From Bedellia somnulentella (lineage: Eukaryota; Arthropoda; Insecta; Lepidoptera; Bedelliidae), in NCBI GenBank assembly GCA_963576735.1, contig OY755177.1, positions 2,914,001 to 2,978,000 on the forward strand: a DNA stretch of 64,000 nucleotides. The letters are read 5' to 3'. This document shows, piece by piece, positions 48,886-59,619 of this stretch. The position numbers and the translations under genes are program-made. Positions within the stretch are counted from its first letter, which is position 1, and every line of letters starts with the position of its first letter. The notes below the pieces were generated by a model. That model made no database searches and was not told the origin of the DNA. It was given only the letters and a program-made list of their open reading frames with translations.

Positions 48886-50631
48886 ATGTCTGCTGATACA
48901 AATTTAAAAATCTGTGTCAATTTGACCGAAAGAATTAATAACAGTGTTAAAAATAACGCTGAAAAATCTGACAAAAAGACTGTCGTGGCAAAAGTTTTAG
49001 ACTTTGATGATCTCATACCATACGCTGGCGAATTTGGAAGATATCAGATTTTGTTATGCTTAGCAACATTGCCCTTTTACTTCTTCGGTGCATTCACCTA
49101 CTTCGCCCAAGTCTTCCTCACGGAAGTTTCACCTCAACACTGGTGTTGGATACCAGAACTAGAAAATCTTACTGATATTGAAAGACGAAACTTGGCGATA
49201 CCACTTGATGAGAACAGCAGATATGGATTTTCACAGTGTCGATCGTATGATGTTAACTGGACTGATGTACTTCGGTCGGGATCTACAATATCATCTGATA
49301 CTGCCACTGTTAGTTGTCAACACGGTTGGGAGTTCAACAAAACCGAAATACCATATGCAACAATATCAAGCGAACTAGGGTGGGTGTGTGAAAGAAATGG
49401 ATACCAGGCCACTGCTCAAGCCATATTTTTTGTTGGTTCAATTTGTGGTGGTTTTGTAATTGGTTGGATTTCAGACAAATTTGGAAGGTTACCAGGTGCA
49501 ATTGTTAGTAACGTGATTGGATGTCTTGGAGGTGTGGTCAGTATTTTTGCAAGAAATTTCACAGAGTTCCTTGTTTGCCGGTTCTTTAATGGAATTGCTT
49601 ACGACAACTGTATGATGATGGCGTATCTTATCATATTGGAATACATAGCTCCTAAATATCGAACCCTGGTCGCAAATTTAGTGTTTGCTATATTTTTTAC
49701 TACTGCTGTTGTATCATTACCATGGATAGCTTTGGCTTGTGGCTATTGGAAAACCATAGCATTAGCGACCAGTTTACCATTGGCGTTAGCGGTATTATCA
49801 CCGATGATTTTGCCTGAGAGCCCAAGATGGATGCTTTCAAAAGGCCGCGTTGATGATGCAATAAGCAAATTGAAAGAGATTGCACGAGTGAACGGAAAAG
49901 AAATACCTCAGAATGTGCTAGATGAGTACAAGGCATCCTTCACATTGACAAATGAAGATAGTGGCAAAACAATATTGGACGTTTTTAAACGTCCTAAGCT
50001 CAGAAACATGTTTATACAAATGTGCGTTACATACATGTGCTGCTCAATAATATTTGACTGCTTGGTGAGAAGTCTCGGCCAATTAGAATTTGATTTCTTC
50101 GTTTCATTTTCATTAGTATCATTTACTGAATTCCCATCACTCGTTATAGTGGCATTTATAATGGATTGGACTGGAAGAAGGTGGTTAGCACATGTAGCTA
50201 TGTTTGTAAGTTGTGTGTTTTGTGTAGCAATACCTTTTATTAGTGGTTTACCGTCAGTCATATGTGCTGTTATTGCAAGATTTTCAATAAATATATCTTA
50301 CAACGCTGCTATGCAGTGGGCAGCTGAAGTTTTGCCAACATCAGTAAGAGCTTCAGGATTGTCGGTTGTACATAATTGTGGTTTTGCAGCTATTTTATTA
50401 TCGCCATATATTGCTTACTTAAACATATATATTTATTGGTTACCGATGATAATCATAGCAGCCATAGCGTTAGGTGGAAGCATAACAATTCTGTTTTTAC
50501 CAGAAACAGCAAATAGAGATATGCCACAAACTTTTGAAGATGTAGAGGATCTCATAAGAAAGAAAGATTTTTTTGAACTTCCTATAATGAAAAAAATTCA
50601 AGACAGAAGAAATGGTAATTTGAAATTATAA
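48886..50631 (+). CDS. SLC22-type organic cation/carnitine transporter
   Basis: 581 residues, one exon, in the plasma membrane. SLC22 proteins move organic cations, carnitine or amino-acid derivatives; the substrate here is unknown. The MFS layout is clear: TM1 near residues 54-74, a long Cys-containing extracellular loop with NLT and NWT glycosylation sites, the TM2-3 motif GWISDKFGRLPG near 204-215, PESPRWMLSKGR near 309-320, a cytosolic loop, six further TMs with MDWTGRRW near 428, and the conserved end FLPETANRDMPQTFEDVE. The start follows AAATCAAG and no upstream ATG in frame is better. The lack of introns may mean a retrocopy or a lineage norm. The frame is complete. Confidence 0.92.
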   Translation: MSADTNLKICVNLTERINNSVKNNAEKSDKKTVVAKVLDFDDLIPYAGEFGRYQILLCLATLPFYFFGAFTYFAQVFLTEVSPQHWCWIPELENLTDIERRNLAIPLDENSRYGFSQCRSYDVNWTDVLRSGSTISSDTATVSCQHGWEFNKTEIPYATISSELGWVCERNGYQATAQAIFFVGSICGGFVIGWISDKFGRLPGAIVSNVIGCLGGVVSIFARNFTEFLVCRFFNGIAYDNCMMMAYLIILEYIAPKYRTLVANLVFAIFFTTAVVSLPWIALACGYWKTIALATSLPLALAVLSPMILPESPRWMLSKGRVDDAISKLKEIARVNGKEIPQNVLDEYKASFTLTNEDSGKTILDVFKRPKLRNMFIQMCVTYMCCSIIFDCLVRSLGQLEFDFFVSFSLVSFTEFPSLVIVAFIMDWTGRRWLAHVAMFVSCVFCVAIPFISGLPSVICAVIARFSINISYNAAMQWAAEVLPTSVRASGLSVVHNCGFAAILLSPYIAYLNIYIYWLPMIIIAAIALGGSITILFLPETANRDMPQTFEDVEDLIRKKDFFELPIMKKIQDRRNGNLKL

Positions 50632-50928
50632 TAACAGCAAGTTCTTGTTTTAAGTTTTAAGGAAAACAATTTTTTTTTATAAATATTATACTTATTTAGA
50701 ATTAAAAAAGGACCCAAAAATTTTTTTTTTTAAAATGTTGCCGTTTAATTATAATCACACATCATTTTTACCTACCCATATACTAGTTTTTACCCACCAC
50801 TCTGACATCTTGTCGATAGAGTAGCTATAGGTGAGAATGTTTGATATATTGTAAACTAGATGCAAAAAAAATATACTTGGTCGTAGTTGCGAGCATAAAT
50901 ATAGTACTATTATAAAGTGATTATTTGC
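50632..50928. other. Transporter 3' flank
   Basis: AT-rich, with T-runs; no strong polyadenylation signal stands out. Confidence 0.4.
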
Positions 50929-51165
50929 AGTGTAGTGCCGGCTTAGAGTGTCAGTTCCCCTACTACGAACGGGTGTCGTAAGAGGCGACTAAGGGTATGG
51001 GGCTTTTTAAGTGGTTTTTGGGCAATGCGGTTGGAGACCCATCAGCATCGTTACTTTATTTCTATCATTCTCCCTTATCAACTTCCAACACAAATGTGGT
51101 TTCTAGCTCTAAAGCTCTGGCTACCCCTTTTCGGGATTTATTGCCGTGAGTATATGTATGTTAGT
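50929..51165 (+). repeat. SINE-B copy
   Basis: GTGTAGTGCCGGCTTAGAGT to GTGAGTATATGTATG; full length. Confidence 0.8.
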
Positions 51166-51316
51166 TATTGTTGTTAAACTTTGCGCCACAAATACAATAT
51201 CAATATTAAATAGAACAATTTCAAACTTGATTTCTTATATCATAAAATATGGATTTACAACACATGTAAGTAATAAATATTATCTATTAGAGAAATGTCA
51301 AATTAATTATTCAAAT

Positions 51317-51539
51317 AAATAAAGAATAAATAAAGGAAAGAAAAATTTCGACACAGGCGGGAATCGAACCCGCGACCTCGTGTATACGCCCCCGTCGCTC
51401 TGCCAATTGAGCTACCGTGTCAATCACATCAATCAATCAGTCAATCGCGGGTTCGATTCCCGCCTGTTTCGAAATTTTTCTTTCCTTTATTTATTAGTAA
51501 TAACATCCCCACATGAGGTTTTCATGAACAAAAAGATTT
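51317..51539. repeat. SINE-C foldback insertion with 17-bp target duplication
   Basis: AAATTAATTATTCAAAT flanks it at 51300-51316 and 51540-51556. The left half is a - strand SINE-C with its tRNA-like head (51350-51421). The right half (about 51445-51539) is a + strand partial copy. The two heads face each other and form about 40 bp of near-perfect inverted repeat around AATCGAACCCGCGA. Confidence 0.88.
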
Positions 51540-51556
51540 AAATTAATTATTCAAAT

Positions 51557-52417
51557 GTGTCTTTTGTGGAGGAGGCATTAACCGAATGGGTAGCAGTAAG
51601 CCAGTCTTTGGACATACCTGAGCAGCCAAACGTGCAGCGGAGTTGGGATGACGTTTTGTGCAAAAATAGGCAGGAGCGGCTTATTCGCTCTAACATGGGG
51701 GCTGATTTAGCTCGAATTAGAGCTGTTTCGAGGCCAGAATCTGGAGCGTGGTTGCATGCCCTCCCATCTCCCCAGTTGGGTACGTTTCTTGACAACGATT
51801 CGTTGCGAATTGCTGTGGCTCTTAGGTTAGGGTGTGATGTTTGCGAGCGCCATCAATGTTTTTGTGGCGTGGAAGTGGACACAAAGGGATACCACGGGCT
51901 ATGTTGCTCAAGGTGTGTTGGTCGATTTCCTCGTCATCATGCTTTGAATGACTTATTGCGGAGGGCCCTGGTGTCCGCTAACATTCCCTGTATCTTGGAG
52001 CCGCCTGGTTTAAGTCGAACTGACGGCAAACGTCCTGACGGCCTTACGCTGGTGCCTTGGGAACGCGGTCGGTGCCTACTATGGGACGCAACTTGTGTTT
52101 GCACTTTTGCTGCGTCGCATCTGCCGTCGACAGTTTTGCGTTCAGGGGCTGCTGCTGAATCCGCTGCGGGGCTCAAGCATCGGAAGTATGAACAGCTCAA
52201 AGGAAACTATCTGTTTATTCCACTGGCCTTTGAAACTTCTGGTGCTTGGGGTTCGGAAGCTATAGCGTTTGTGTCGGCGTTGGGTAGGAGACTGAGGGAG
52301 CGGGGGCACGACAAGCGAGCGGGTTTCTATTTGGCACAGCGACTTTCAATTGCCATCCAGCGTGGGAATGCTGCAAGCATTATGGGTGCTTTCGAGTCGC
52401 GCACCGTTGGGCTTTAG
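51557..52417 (+). pseudogene. C-terminal part of a retroelement protein, restriction-endonuclease-like domain
   Basis: 286 residues are open with no true ATG; the frame enters directly from the truncation point. A Cys/His cluster (CDVCERHQCFCG ... GLCCSRC ... RHHALND) precedes GKRPDGLTLVPW ... LLWDATCVCTF. The RPD-x(n)-WDATC pattern resembles PD-(D/E)xK nucleases, and ERGHDKRAGFYLAQRLSIAI ends it. I recall this module as the C-terminus of reverse-transcriptase proteins in many invertebrates. No RT motif is present here, so the family stays open. Confidence 0.6.
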
Positions 52418-52574
52418 TTTTTAATTTTAAGTGACGAGGCTATTAGCTTATTTTTTATATTAGTTAAGTTTAGATTTAAGTGACTTTTTATTATATAATT
52501 TATATTTCTATAAGTAGGTTAAGTTGACATGAAATTGTATTATTTTGTTATTATGTAAATAAATGTGAATTATA
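51559..52574 (+). mobile_element. 5'-truncated retroelement with 10-bp target duplication
   Basis: ATTCAAATGT flanks it at 51549-51558 and 52575-52584. It holds the end of an ORF and a 3' UTR of about 155 bp ending GTGAATTATA without a poly(A) tail. Confidence 0.75.
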
Positions 52575-52584
52575 ATTCAAATGT

Positions 52585-53206
52585 TATACAAATTGGCTGA
52601 CAGAGGTGAACTGAAAATTATATACTTTTTTACCAACATATCATTCATACTAATTTGCGTGTTTACGTAAAGAGCCACATTTCGGTTAGAGTGCAATTAC
52701 CTTTAAAAGTTATGTTCTGTTATTAGCCGCTGAAAAAATAAACATTGCCATGACATTTGCTTAGTGGTAAATACTTATAACGGTAGTAGTCGTTAGTTTT
52801 CCAACCCGCAATTGGCCAGCTTTGTGGACTATGGCCAAATCGCCCTATGTAGGGTAGGCTCGGGCCCCTTGGACATATAAAAATTCTTATTATGGAATTA
52901 TCAATTAAAACCGTAGGATAATTATTTTGTATGAGAAAATATCATTATGATATAAATTGTATGTGGAATTTTTTTTTGACTTTCAAAAAATAAACTTTAA
53001 AAGTTAAGGGAATCCTCCACAACCAAAATTTATTCCTTTGTCCAATCATCGTATACTCAATGAACTGATTTACATTTCCAATGCATAACAAAACGACATT
53101 TTTTTATTTAAAGTTTTTATTGCCTTAGAATTATTTTTTAATTAATTACATAATTAAACAAAATTATACTCAATACGCGAATAAATATCCTCCCTGTGTT
53201 ATATAA
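52585..53206. other. No gene; one short repeat fragment
   Basis: 52802-52862 carries the CCAACCCGCAATTGGCCAGC repeat, also at 55987-56060 and, reversed, at 63838-63890. The rest is AT-rich. Confidence 0.5.
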
Positions 53207-53300
53207 CACCAGGTGACCATGTCACGTGATGTTCAGAAATATTGGTACCGCTGCCAACCCCTCCGGAGTGAATGTTAGAGTTTGAGTTTTTGAGAATTTG
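53207..53300 (+). repeat. SINE-A 3' fragment
   Basis: AACACCAGGTGACCATGTCA to GCTGCCAACCCCTCCGGAG. Confidence 0.6.
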
Positions 53301-53849
53301 ATATAAATAGTCAGACTTGCTCTTATTTAGAGTGTCAACTTTTTGCCTGAATAGTGTGATACTGTTGGTTGCAGAAAACCAGCTCATACCTAGATCACGA
53401 ATCTATAAAAGATTCTATCTGTGGAGATTTGTTAATAGCATAGGACGATCTATTTTACCTCTATATTGTATACTTTTGTCTGTAAATCTTCCTAAGAAAA
53501 TAAAATAAAAATAAAAAAAAGACTTAAACTACTTGCAACAGTAGTGTGTGTAAGCCTGTTTTTGAGTTCCAGACTACAAACGCGGTGCACAATGACCACA
53601 GATCTTCCTTATTTCAAAATGTACATGTAAAATGATTTTAACTCTCCTCGGACTAACGCCTAGAATTTTATCAACGTCCCTGTATTAATTCTTGGGTCTT
53701 CTCTAAACAGCATTTCTGTAGTCTAGATTTTTATAGTTACAAGTAGTTACTAGTGTTTATGCGCGACCGCTTTTGTGGTCATCCAGAGTCAGTTTTACTT
53801 CTTCTAAATTCATTAACGCATCTAAAACCGTTGAGAGTTCAAAACTTAT

Positions 53850-54200
53850 CGAGTGACACCGCTTATCGTGCAGACAATGAAGGTTCAAATACCGGGTCAG
53901 GCCTACACCAATTTGTATTTTCTATAGCCATATGTGTGGTTAATTTATCACGGTTGTTAACGGTGAGAGTAAACATCGTTGGGAAACCCATATGGCTAAA
54001 TTGTACTTAGTGATGGGACAGTGTACTCATACAAAATGGCGACAGACCTGCCCCCTATAAAGTGAGTACACTGTCCAAGAAAAACTTGGGTACTCTGAAC
54101 ACCAGGTAACATTACAACAAAGTCACTTGATGTTCATAAGTTTCAGTTTCTCTACCAACCTCTTCGGGTATATACGGCGTAAACGTTTGATTTGAGTATT
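53850..54200 (+). repeat. SINE-A, uninterrupted copy
   Basis: It shows the continuous order that is broken at 2833-10180: box B-like GGTTCAAATACC (53881), GTGTGGTTAATTTATCACGG (53935), GTTAACGGTGAG and the body to TATACGGCGTAAACG. It serves as the empty-site reference for both nested insertions. Confidence 0.8.
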
Positions 54201-54489
54201 ATTATTTTCCTAAATTTATCATTAAGTAGGTAAGGTAATTGAATATTAACCTTTGAACCAAATGCAAACTTAGCTGAGTTCCACAATTCACTACATCAAA
54301 GAGGATTAATTAAACATTTTGACAAACAGTTTCTTCATGCGGATTAGGGTCTTTAGAGGCAATTATAATTAATATTAGACGGCTTTATTTCTTGGAAAAA
54401 CCTTTAATTAAAGCAGTGAGTTCCTTTATAAATGTAAGTTAATTTTCTTCAAGCTTCAAGTTGTATTTCAAAAAAGCAGGCGTCTGAAG
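54201..54489. other. No feature seen
   Basis: AT-rich. Confidence 0.4.
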
Positions 54490-54610
54490 TATGAAGAATA
54501 TAAAGAGATTGATGGATGAGAACGAAGCTAGAGATGTTTGCCAGGATCGTACAAAGTGGCGGTCTCTACCTACCCCGATGGGAACTAACGACGGATACAC
54601 TTTTAAGTAA
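54490..54610 (+). mobile_element. 3' end of a LINE, 5'-truncated
   Basis: Same C-terminal coding tail as 14412-14545 (GCTAGAGATGTTTGCCAGGA, GATCGTACAAAGTGGCGGTC). Confidence 0.65.
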
Positions 54611-55620
54611 TTAACTGAAAACACAGTTTTCTCTAGGAATTTCACTTGATGTTTTTTCTCATTGTTACCGAACTTGATAGTAAATTGTATGACCCAAGAT
54701 ACTGAGTTTGACGTATTTATCAATATTTGGAGAGGTTCAAAATGGCAGCCGGCAGTAGTGCAGGCAGGCCTTCCTCAATAGGTAATCTAACAACTTAAAA
54801 ACACAAAAATCCGATGGATGTAAGCAGCGCAAGACCGGTCCTTGCAGAAGGGATCCCAATCTTTGGATTCGGCCTAGGACATCTAAATATATAAAAAATA
54901 TTTTTTGAACAAAACGTATTTATCAGATATATATTTTACAATGCGCTGGATATTAAAAGATATATATTCTAAACATAAATATATTTGTCGGCAAAAAGAG
55001 GAAGTCAAACACCACGCGGCCTTGACAGAGTCTAAGTTTCACGCTACCGGTCGGCGACGCGGAGGCACATTCTCATGGTGAACCGCGGTCGAGATGTAAG
55101 CAAAACTAGAAACTGTCTCGCGGTCCGTTTAATAACCTACCTAGTGCTACATGTGATTTATTTACTAAGTGATTCAATTATTTTTAAGAAGAATTAAATT
55201 ATCATTATTATCAACTATCTCCAAGTTTGGTTGATCCGACATTCCCGTAGACCGGCCACAAACGATATCAAACTATGGCAGATGACAGTGAAATTACAAC
55301 TCCCCCGTTATATTAATATAAGACAAAACATACTTTATTTTTTATATAAATGTGTCTTTACAAATAAAATCTTTTAAAGCAGAGATACAGGCTTTTACTT
55401 GTTTTTTTACATAAATTGTATTTGCATCTGGCACAATACGCAAAGCGGTGCTTAAACTAGTTATCGCACGGGATAAAGTGTAAATCGTACTAGCCGGGCT
55501 GATCTTTAAATTGAAAAGTCAAAGCTTGTTGATTTAAGTACATAATAATATTCTCAGCTAACACGCACTATAACATATAAAGTAATACCCATGCAATTAA
55601 GTTGTATTGTTGTTACTATG
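54611..55620. other. No gene; MITE-2 scrap
   Basis: 55438-55485 matches a MITE-2 half (AAACTAGTTATCGCACGGGA). A GC-richer island at 55000-55110 is unexplained. Confidence 0.45.
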
Positions 55621-55633
55621 ACGACTTATTCGT

Positions 55634-55892
55634 ACATATATACATACACACATATATACATACATATACTCACGGCATTAAATCCCTAAAAGGGGTAGCC
55701 AGAGCTGAGAAATTATAAATTCCTCAGCCACTTTTGGAAGTTGAGTGGGGAAAAGATGGTAGAATAAAGGTTGTTGGTGATGGGTCTCCAACCGCATCGC
55801 CCAAAAATCCAATAAAAAACCCCAATACCGTTAGTCGCCTCATACGAGACCCGTGGGTAGAAAGAGGTAGCGACATTCTAAGCCGGCACTAC
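55634..55892 (-). repeat. SINE-B copy with 13-bp target duplication
   Basis: ACGACTTATTCGT lies at 55621-55633 and 55893-55905; full length. Confidence 0.9.
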
Positions 55893-56160
55893 ACGACTTA
55901 TTCGTGCAATTGAACGGTCATGTCGTTACTATGAAGCCTTATTTGTGTGCAACAATTGTTTCTGAATTCTAATAATAAGATGATCTGCCAACCCGCAATT
56001 GGCCAGCGTGGTGGACTAAGGCCAAATCACCCTATATAGGGTAGGCCAGAGCCCCTTGGCGGGAATATGTATGGGCTGTGAGGTGGATGGTCTTCTTTTG
56101 GATATTGTTCGATGAAACACATTTCTTACTTACCCTTGATAAAACCAAAAGGGGACCAGC

Positions 56161-56605
56161 TGGGCAAGCACGAGCGCAATTTTATCGACACGATAACGGT
56201 TAGAACGAGATGGCAGTATACGATACTAAGTAAGTGCGTAAGAGATGGCGGCTTTATCGCACGCGATAACTAGTTTAAACACCGCTCGTACTAGTCTTGC
56301 AGGGGGAGTTAACTCAAACTTAACCGATTGGATATTTTACATCCCTCTGCATATCTAGCACGAGCGACCTTTTAAATTTAAATCGCGTGTTACAAAACAG
56401 CCATCTCTTTCGCACTTACTTAGTATCGTATGTTTTTACACATTCTAACCGATAAAATACCGCTCGTGCTAGGCTTTCTGCATGGTTAGCACGAGCGATA
56501 TTTTAACTAGATATGGTATGTTATAGAACAGCCATATCTTTCGCACTTACTTAGAATTGTATACTATCATCACATTCTTACCAATATCGTGACAATAAAT
56601 CATCA
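56161..56605. mobile_element. Cluster of three MITE-2 copies
   Basis: Copy 1 is 56161-56301; copy 2 (opposite orientation) about 56356-56485; copy 3 about 56487-56605, truncated. All share GCACGAGCG ends, the ACTTAGTATCGTAT centre (or its complement) and subterminal hairpins. Confidence 0.75.
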
Positions 56606-56664
56606 ATCATCATCATAGTGACATTATACAATTTCAACATGTCCTAGCTGAGTGTGTCAATTTG

Positions 56665-56965
56665 TATGTACATATACTCACAGCTGTTAATCCCTATAAG
56701 GGGTAGCTAGAGCTAAGAAATTACAAATTCCTCAGCCACTTTTAGAAGTTGAGTGGGGAAAAGATGGTAAAATAATGGTTGTTGGTGATGGGTCTCCAGC
56801 CGCCTCGCCCACCGTAAAATCCATAAAAGAGTAATAAATAAAGAATAACATGAGGTTTTCATGAACAAAAAGATTTAAATCCATAAAAGAGCCCTAACTC
56901 TCTTAGTCGCCTCTTACGTACAACCACGGGAAGAAACGGGGTAGTGCTATCCTAAACCGATACAA
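56665..56965 (-). repeat. SINE-B copy carrying a 45-bp SINE-C insertion
   Basis: Runs from CATATACTCACAGCTGTTAA to CCGATACAACACAC. It is interrupted at 56831-56875. Confidence 0.85.
56831..56875 (+). repeat. 45-bp SINE-C 3' end with 15-bp target duplication
   Basis: AAATCCATAAAAGAG lies at 56816-56830 and 56876-56890. The insert holds CATGAGGTTTTCATGAACAA and ends AAAAAGATTT, defining the SINE-C 3' end. Confidence 0.88.
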
Positions 56966-57199
56966 CACACTATTGTAATTTACTGATATGTATAAATAAG
57001 CGTCCTCATATTTCCTCTTTGGTTTTGTTAAAGCTCACTGCTGTTGGAATACAGCTTATGTTATGAAAAGACCTTCGTGGTTATGTATTTTGGGTTGCTG
57101 TAGAACAATTAAATATTTACATATATAGAGTTGAAAGGTATTTATCGTATAGTTACCGGACTGTTTCAAAAGGCGTTATTTATAAGTATGTAACTTATC

Positions 57200-57760
57200 C
57201 ACCATTACCCATCGTCCCCTTGCTATGCCTACACCTAAAACGAATGTCATTGCAAATAACCCCTTAAATAGGATGTGTCAACTGTACAACTCCCTATTCA
57301 AAGACAAAGACACAAACGCTCCTGACGTCTATCAACACACTCTACGCACGTTCAAAATAAAATGTCTCACCGCAGTGCGAGACTTTAATAAAGGATATAG
57401 TTAGTAGGATATATAAAATCATTTCATAATTTTTCATAATTTATTACTTATGTTGTTTTTATGTTGTGCTTATTATGTTAAAATCTAGCCCCTTTCCCTT
57501 TGCCTTTGTAAATAGTCTTCATTTTATTTGTAAGTTAAATTAATGTTAGTAAATTAATGAATAATAATAATAATAAAAAAAAATAAATAACTATACTAAT
57601 ATATTTTTTAAGTTGTCATCTCAACTGATTATTTAATATCATGCTGTGTACACAGTTTTTTGGTATTATGTCCGATATGTATTATTTTTTAAATTTTGTA
57701 TACCAATGCTATGTCATAACACTGTTTGTGTGCCAAATAAATAAATAAATAAACTGACAC
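57200..57760 (+). mobile_element. 5'-truncated CR1-like LINE
   Basis: The last about 62 codons are readable (57219-57404; NPLNRMCQLYNSLFKDK ... FKIKCLTAVRDF, stop), followed by a 3' UTR ending in an (AAAT)n run near 57755. Confidence 0.75.
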
Positions 57761-57924
57761 GCTCTTGTCCGACATTTAAATCTTTATACTAAAACTTGTG
57801 ACGCGACAGTATGAAACAAGTTTCTATAAATAGAACTGTAATATTTTTATGATAACCTTGAAATAATAACATGAAAGGATTTTGTTTAACAAATATTAAT
57901 AATTAAAAAAATAGATACAAACAT

Positions 57925-58226
57925 ACACTCACGGCTATAAATCCGTAGAAAGTATATCCAGAGCTGTAGAGCTAGAAACTCATCAGCCACATTTGGAAGT
58001 TGAAATAAAGTATCGTTGGTGATGGGTCTCCAACAGCATCGCCCAAAATCACTTAAAAAGCCCCATACCATTTATTTGAACACAGAATAGATATAATGTT
58101 TTTACAAAAGTACAGAATATTAAAACTTAGTACACAAAGGCGGACTTATCGCCTTAACGCGATTTCTTCCAGTCAACCTTTATGGTGAGGAAAAACAAGT
58201 ACACAACTCTTAACTAGAAATAAATG

Positions 58227-58262
<36 letters not shown>

Positions 58263-58630
58263 ATTCAGTTTTCAAAAGTACATAATATTCGTCTTAACCT
58301 AGTAAGTTATTTAAAGATTCGATTATGATAATCAGTATGCAAAACCAAACTTAACTAAGCACAACCTATTTAAAACCTTAACCTAAATTTTAATTTATAC
58401 ATCTAATATGTATAATAATTATATTAAATATACTTCTACAGTAACTTAATAATATACATATATATATACACATATATATAAATAAATTATATACATTCTT
58501 ATATAGTATAATAAATACAAATATATACATATACCTATCATTATAAAATCTACCAACCTATTAGTTGCCTATTATGACAGCCGTGTTGGTAGAAAGGGGT
58601 AGTGACATTTTTAGCCGGCACTACATAGCA
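57925..58630 (-). repeat. SINE-B copy split by a LINE end
   Basis: 57925-58070 and about 58561-58630 are the two halves. The join falls inside the SINE-B motif CAATACCGTTAGTCGCC. Confidence 0.7.
58072..58560 (-). mobile_element. LINE 3' region inserted in SINE-B
   Basis: It contains AAAGGCGGACTTATCGCC and CGATTTCTTCCAGTCAACCT (58137-58183), a 3' UTR block I recall from lepidopteran CR1-type LINEs. The A-run at 58229-58259 and AT-rich sequence follow. ACCA at both joins may be the target duplication. Confidence 0.6.
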
Positions 58631-58669
58631 TATTTTACACAGCTAATTAGAACAACACAAACCCATTCT

Positions 58670-58840
58670 TCTCACGAGAGTCATTAGAGGCGAATTTTCG
58701 GTGATATGGCTGGGGGCCCATCACCATCCTGCCTTTATCACCATCTTTTCTCCTTTCGACTTCCAAAATTTCCCGCAAATTTTCTAATTCATAAAGTCTG
58801 GCTACATTTTAGGATTTACAGCCGTGACTATGTATATAAA
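58670..58840 (+). repeat. Diverged SINE-B copy
   Basis: Recognisable by GGGGGCCCATCACCATCCTG and GGATTTACAGCCGTGA. Confidence 0.6.
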
Positions 58841-59177
58841 TGTAGTATGCGCTAAAAGAAACGGACACCAACCAAAAATATAGTTTGGTAAAAAATAATT
58901 AAAACTTTGAAACATTAATGAATTATTCGTAGCATGATTGAATGCAATATTAAATATTTACAAAAAAATATACGCATTATAATTGAAACAACTTTTGATT
59001 TTCGGATATTTTAATCGCGTATTATTACATTATTTTTAAAGCCCGACGTTTCGAAAACTTTTCAGTTATCATGGTCACGGGAAGACTGAGGTGTTATTTG
59101 TCATTATACAGTACTATAAAATTATTAATACTAACTACCTTCACAAAATTTTAAGTTACATTTGCGTTTAATATTTG

Positions 59178-59610
59178 CTATGTACAAAAAGAGCTAATGT
59201 TATCTGGAGTCTTGCTAGTGTTCTTCCCTCGCTTGGTTGTGCTAATGATCGGGTTCCAAGCAGGTGGTAATTGCCAACCATCATCTCTATTGAAGTTTGG
59301 ATGTTTCTTTATTTCAATAGACTCGCGTATCATTCTAGGTATCAATTGATTCTCTTTTGCTAGAATTGTAGGTTTGTCAAAACGCATGTGGTGGTTTGGC
59401 TTATCGAAGGTGTGTTCACACAAAGCAGATCTTCCAGGACGCCTATTCTTCATATCAGCAATATGTTCTCTAACGCGAGTTGCTACACTACGCTTTGTTT
59501 GGCCGATGTATGAAAGACCACACTCACAGTCTAGTTTATAAACGCCTGCATCTTGTAAAGGGATCTGACATTTGATAGGTCTTAGAAACTGACTTATCTT
59601 TTGGTGCGGC
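59178..59610 (-). pseudogene. Inverted copy of the Penelope GIY-YIG domain
   Basis: It encodes PHQKISQFLRPIKCQIP to the stop, exactly as in the main ORF, but lacks the reverse transcriptase. It belongs to the element's inverted terminal copy and needs no separate function. Confidence 0.9.
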
Positions 59611-59619
59611 GCAAATCTC

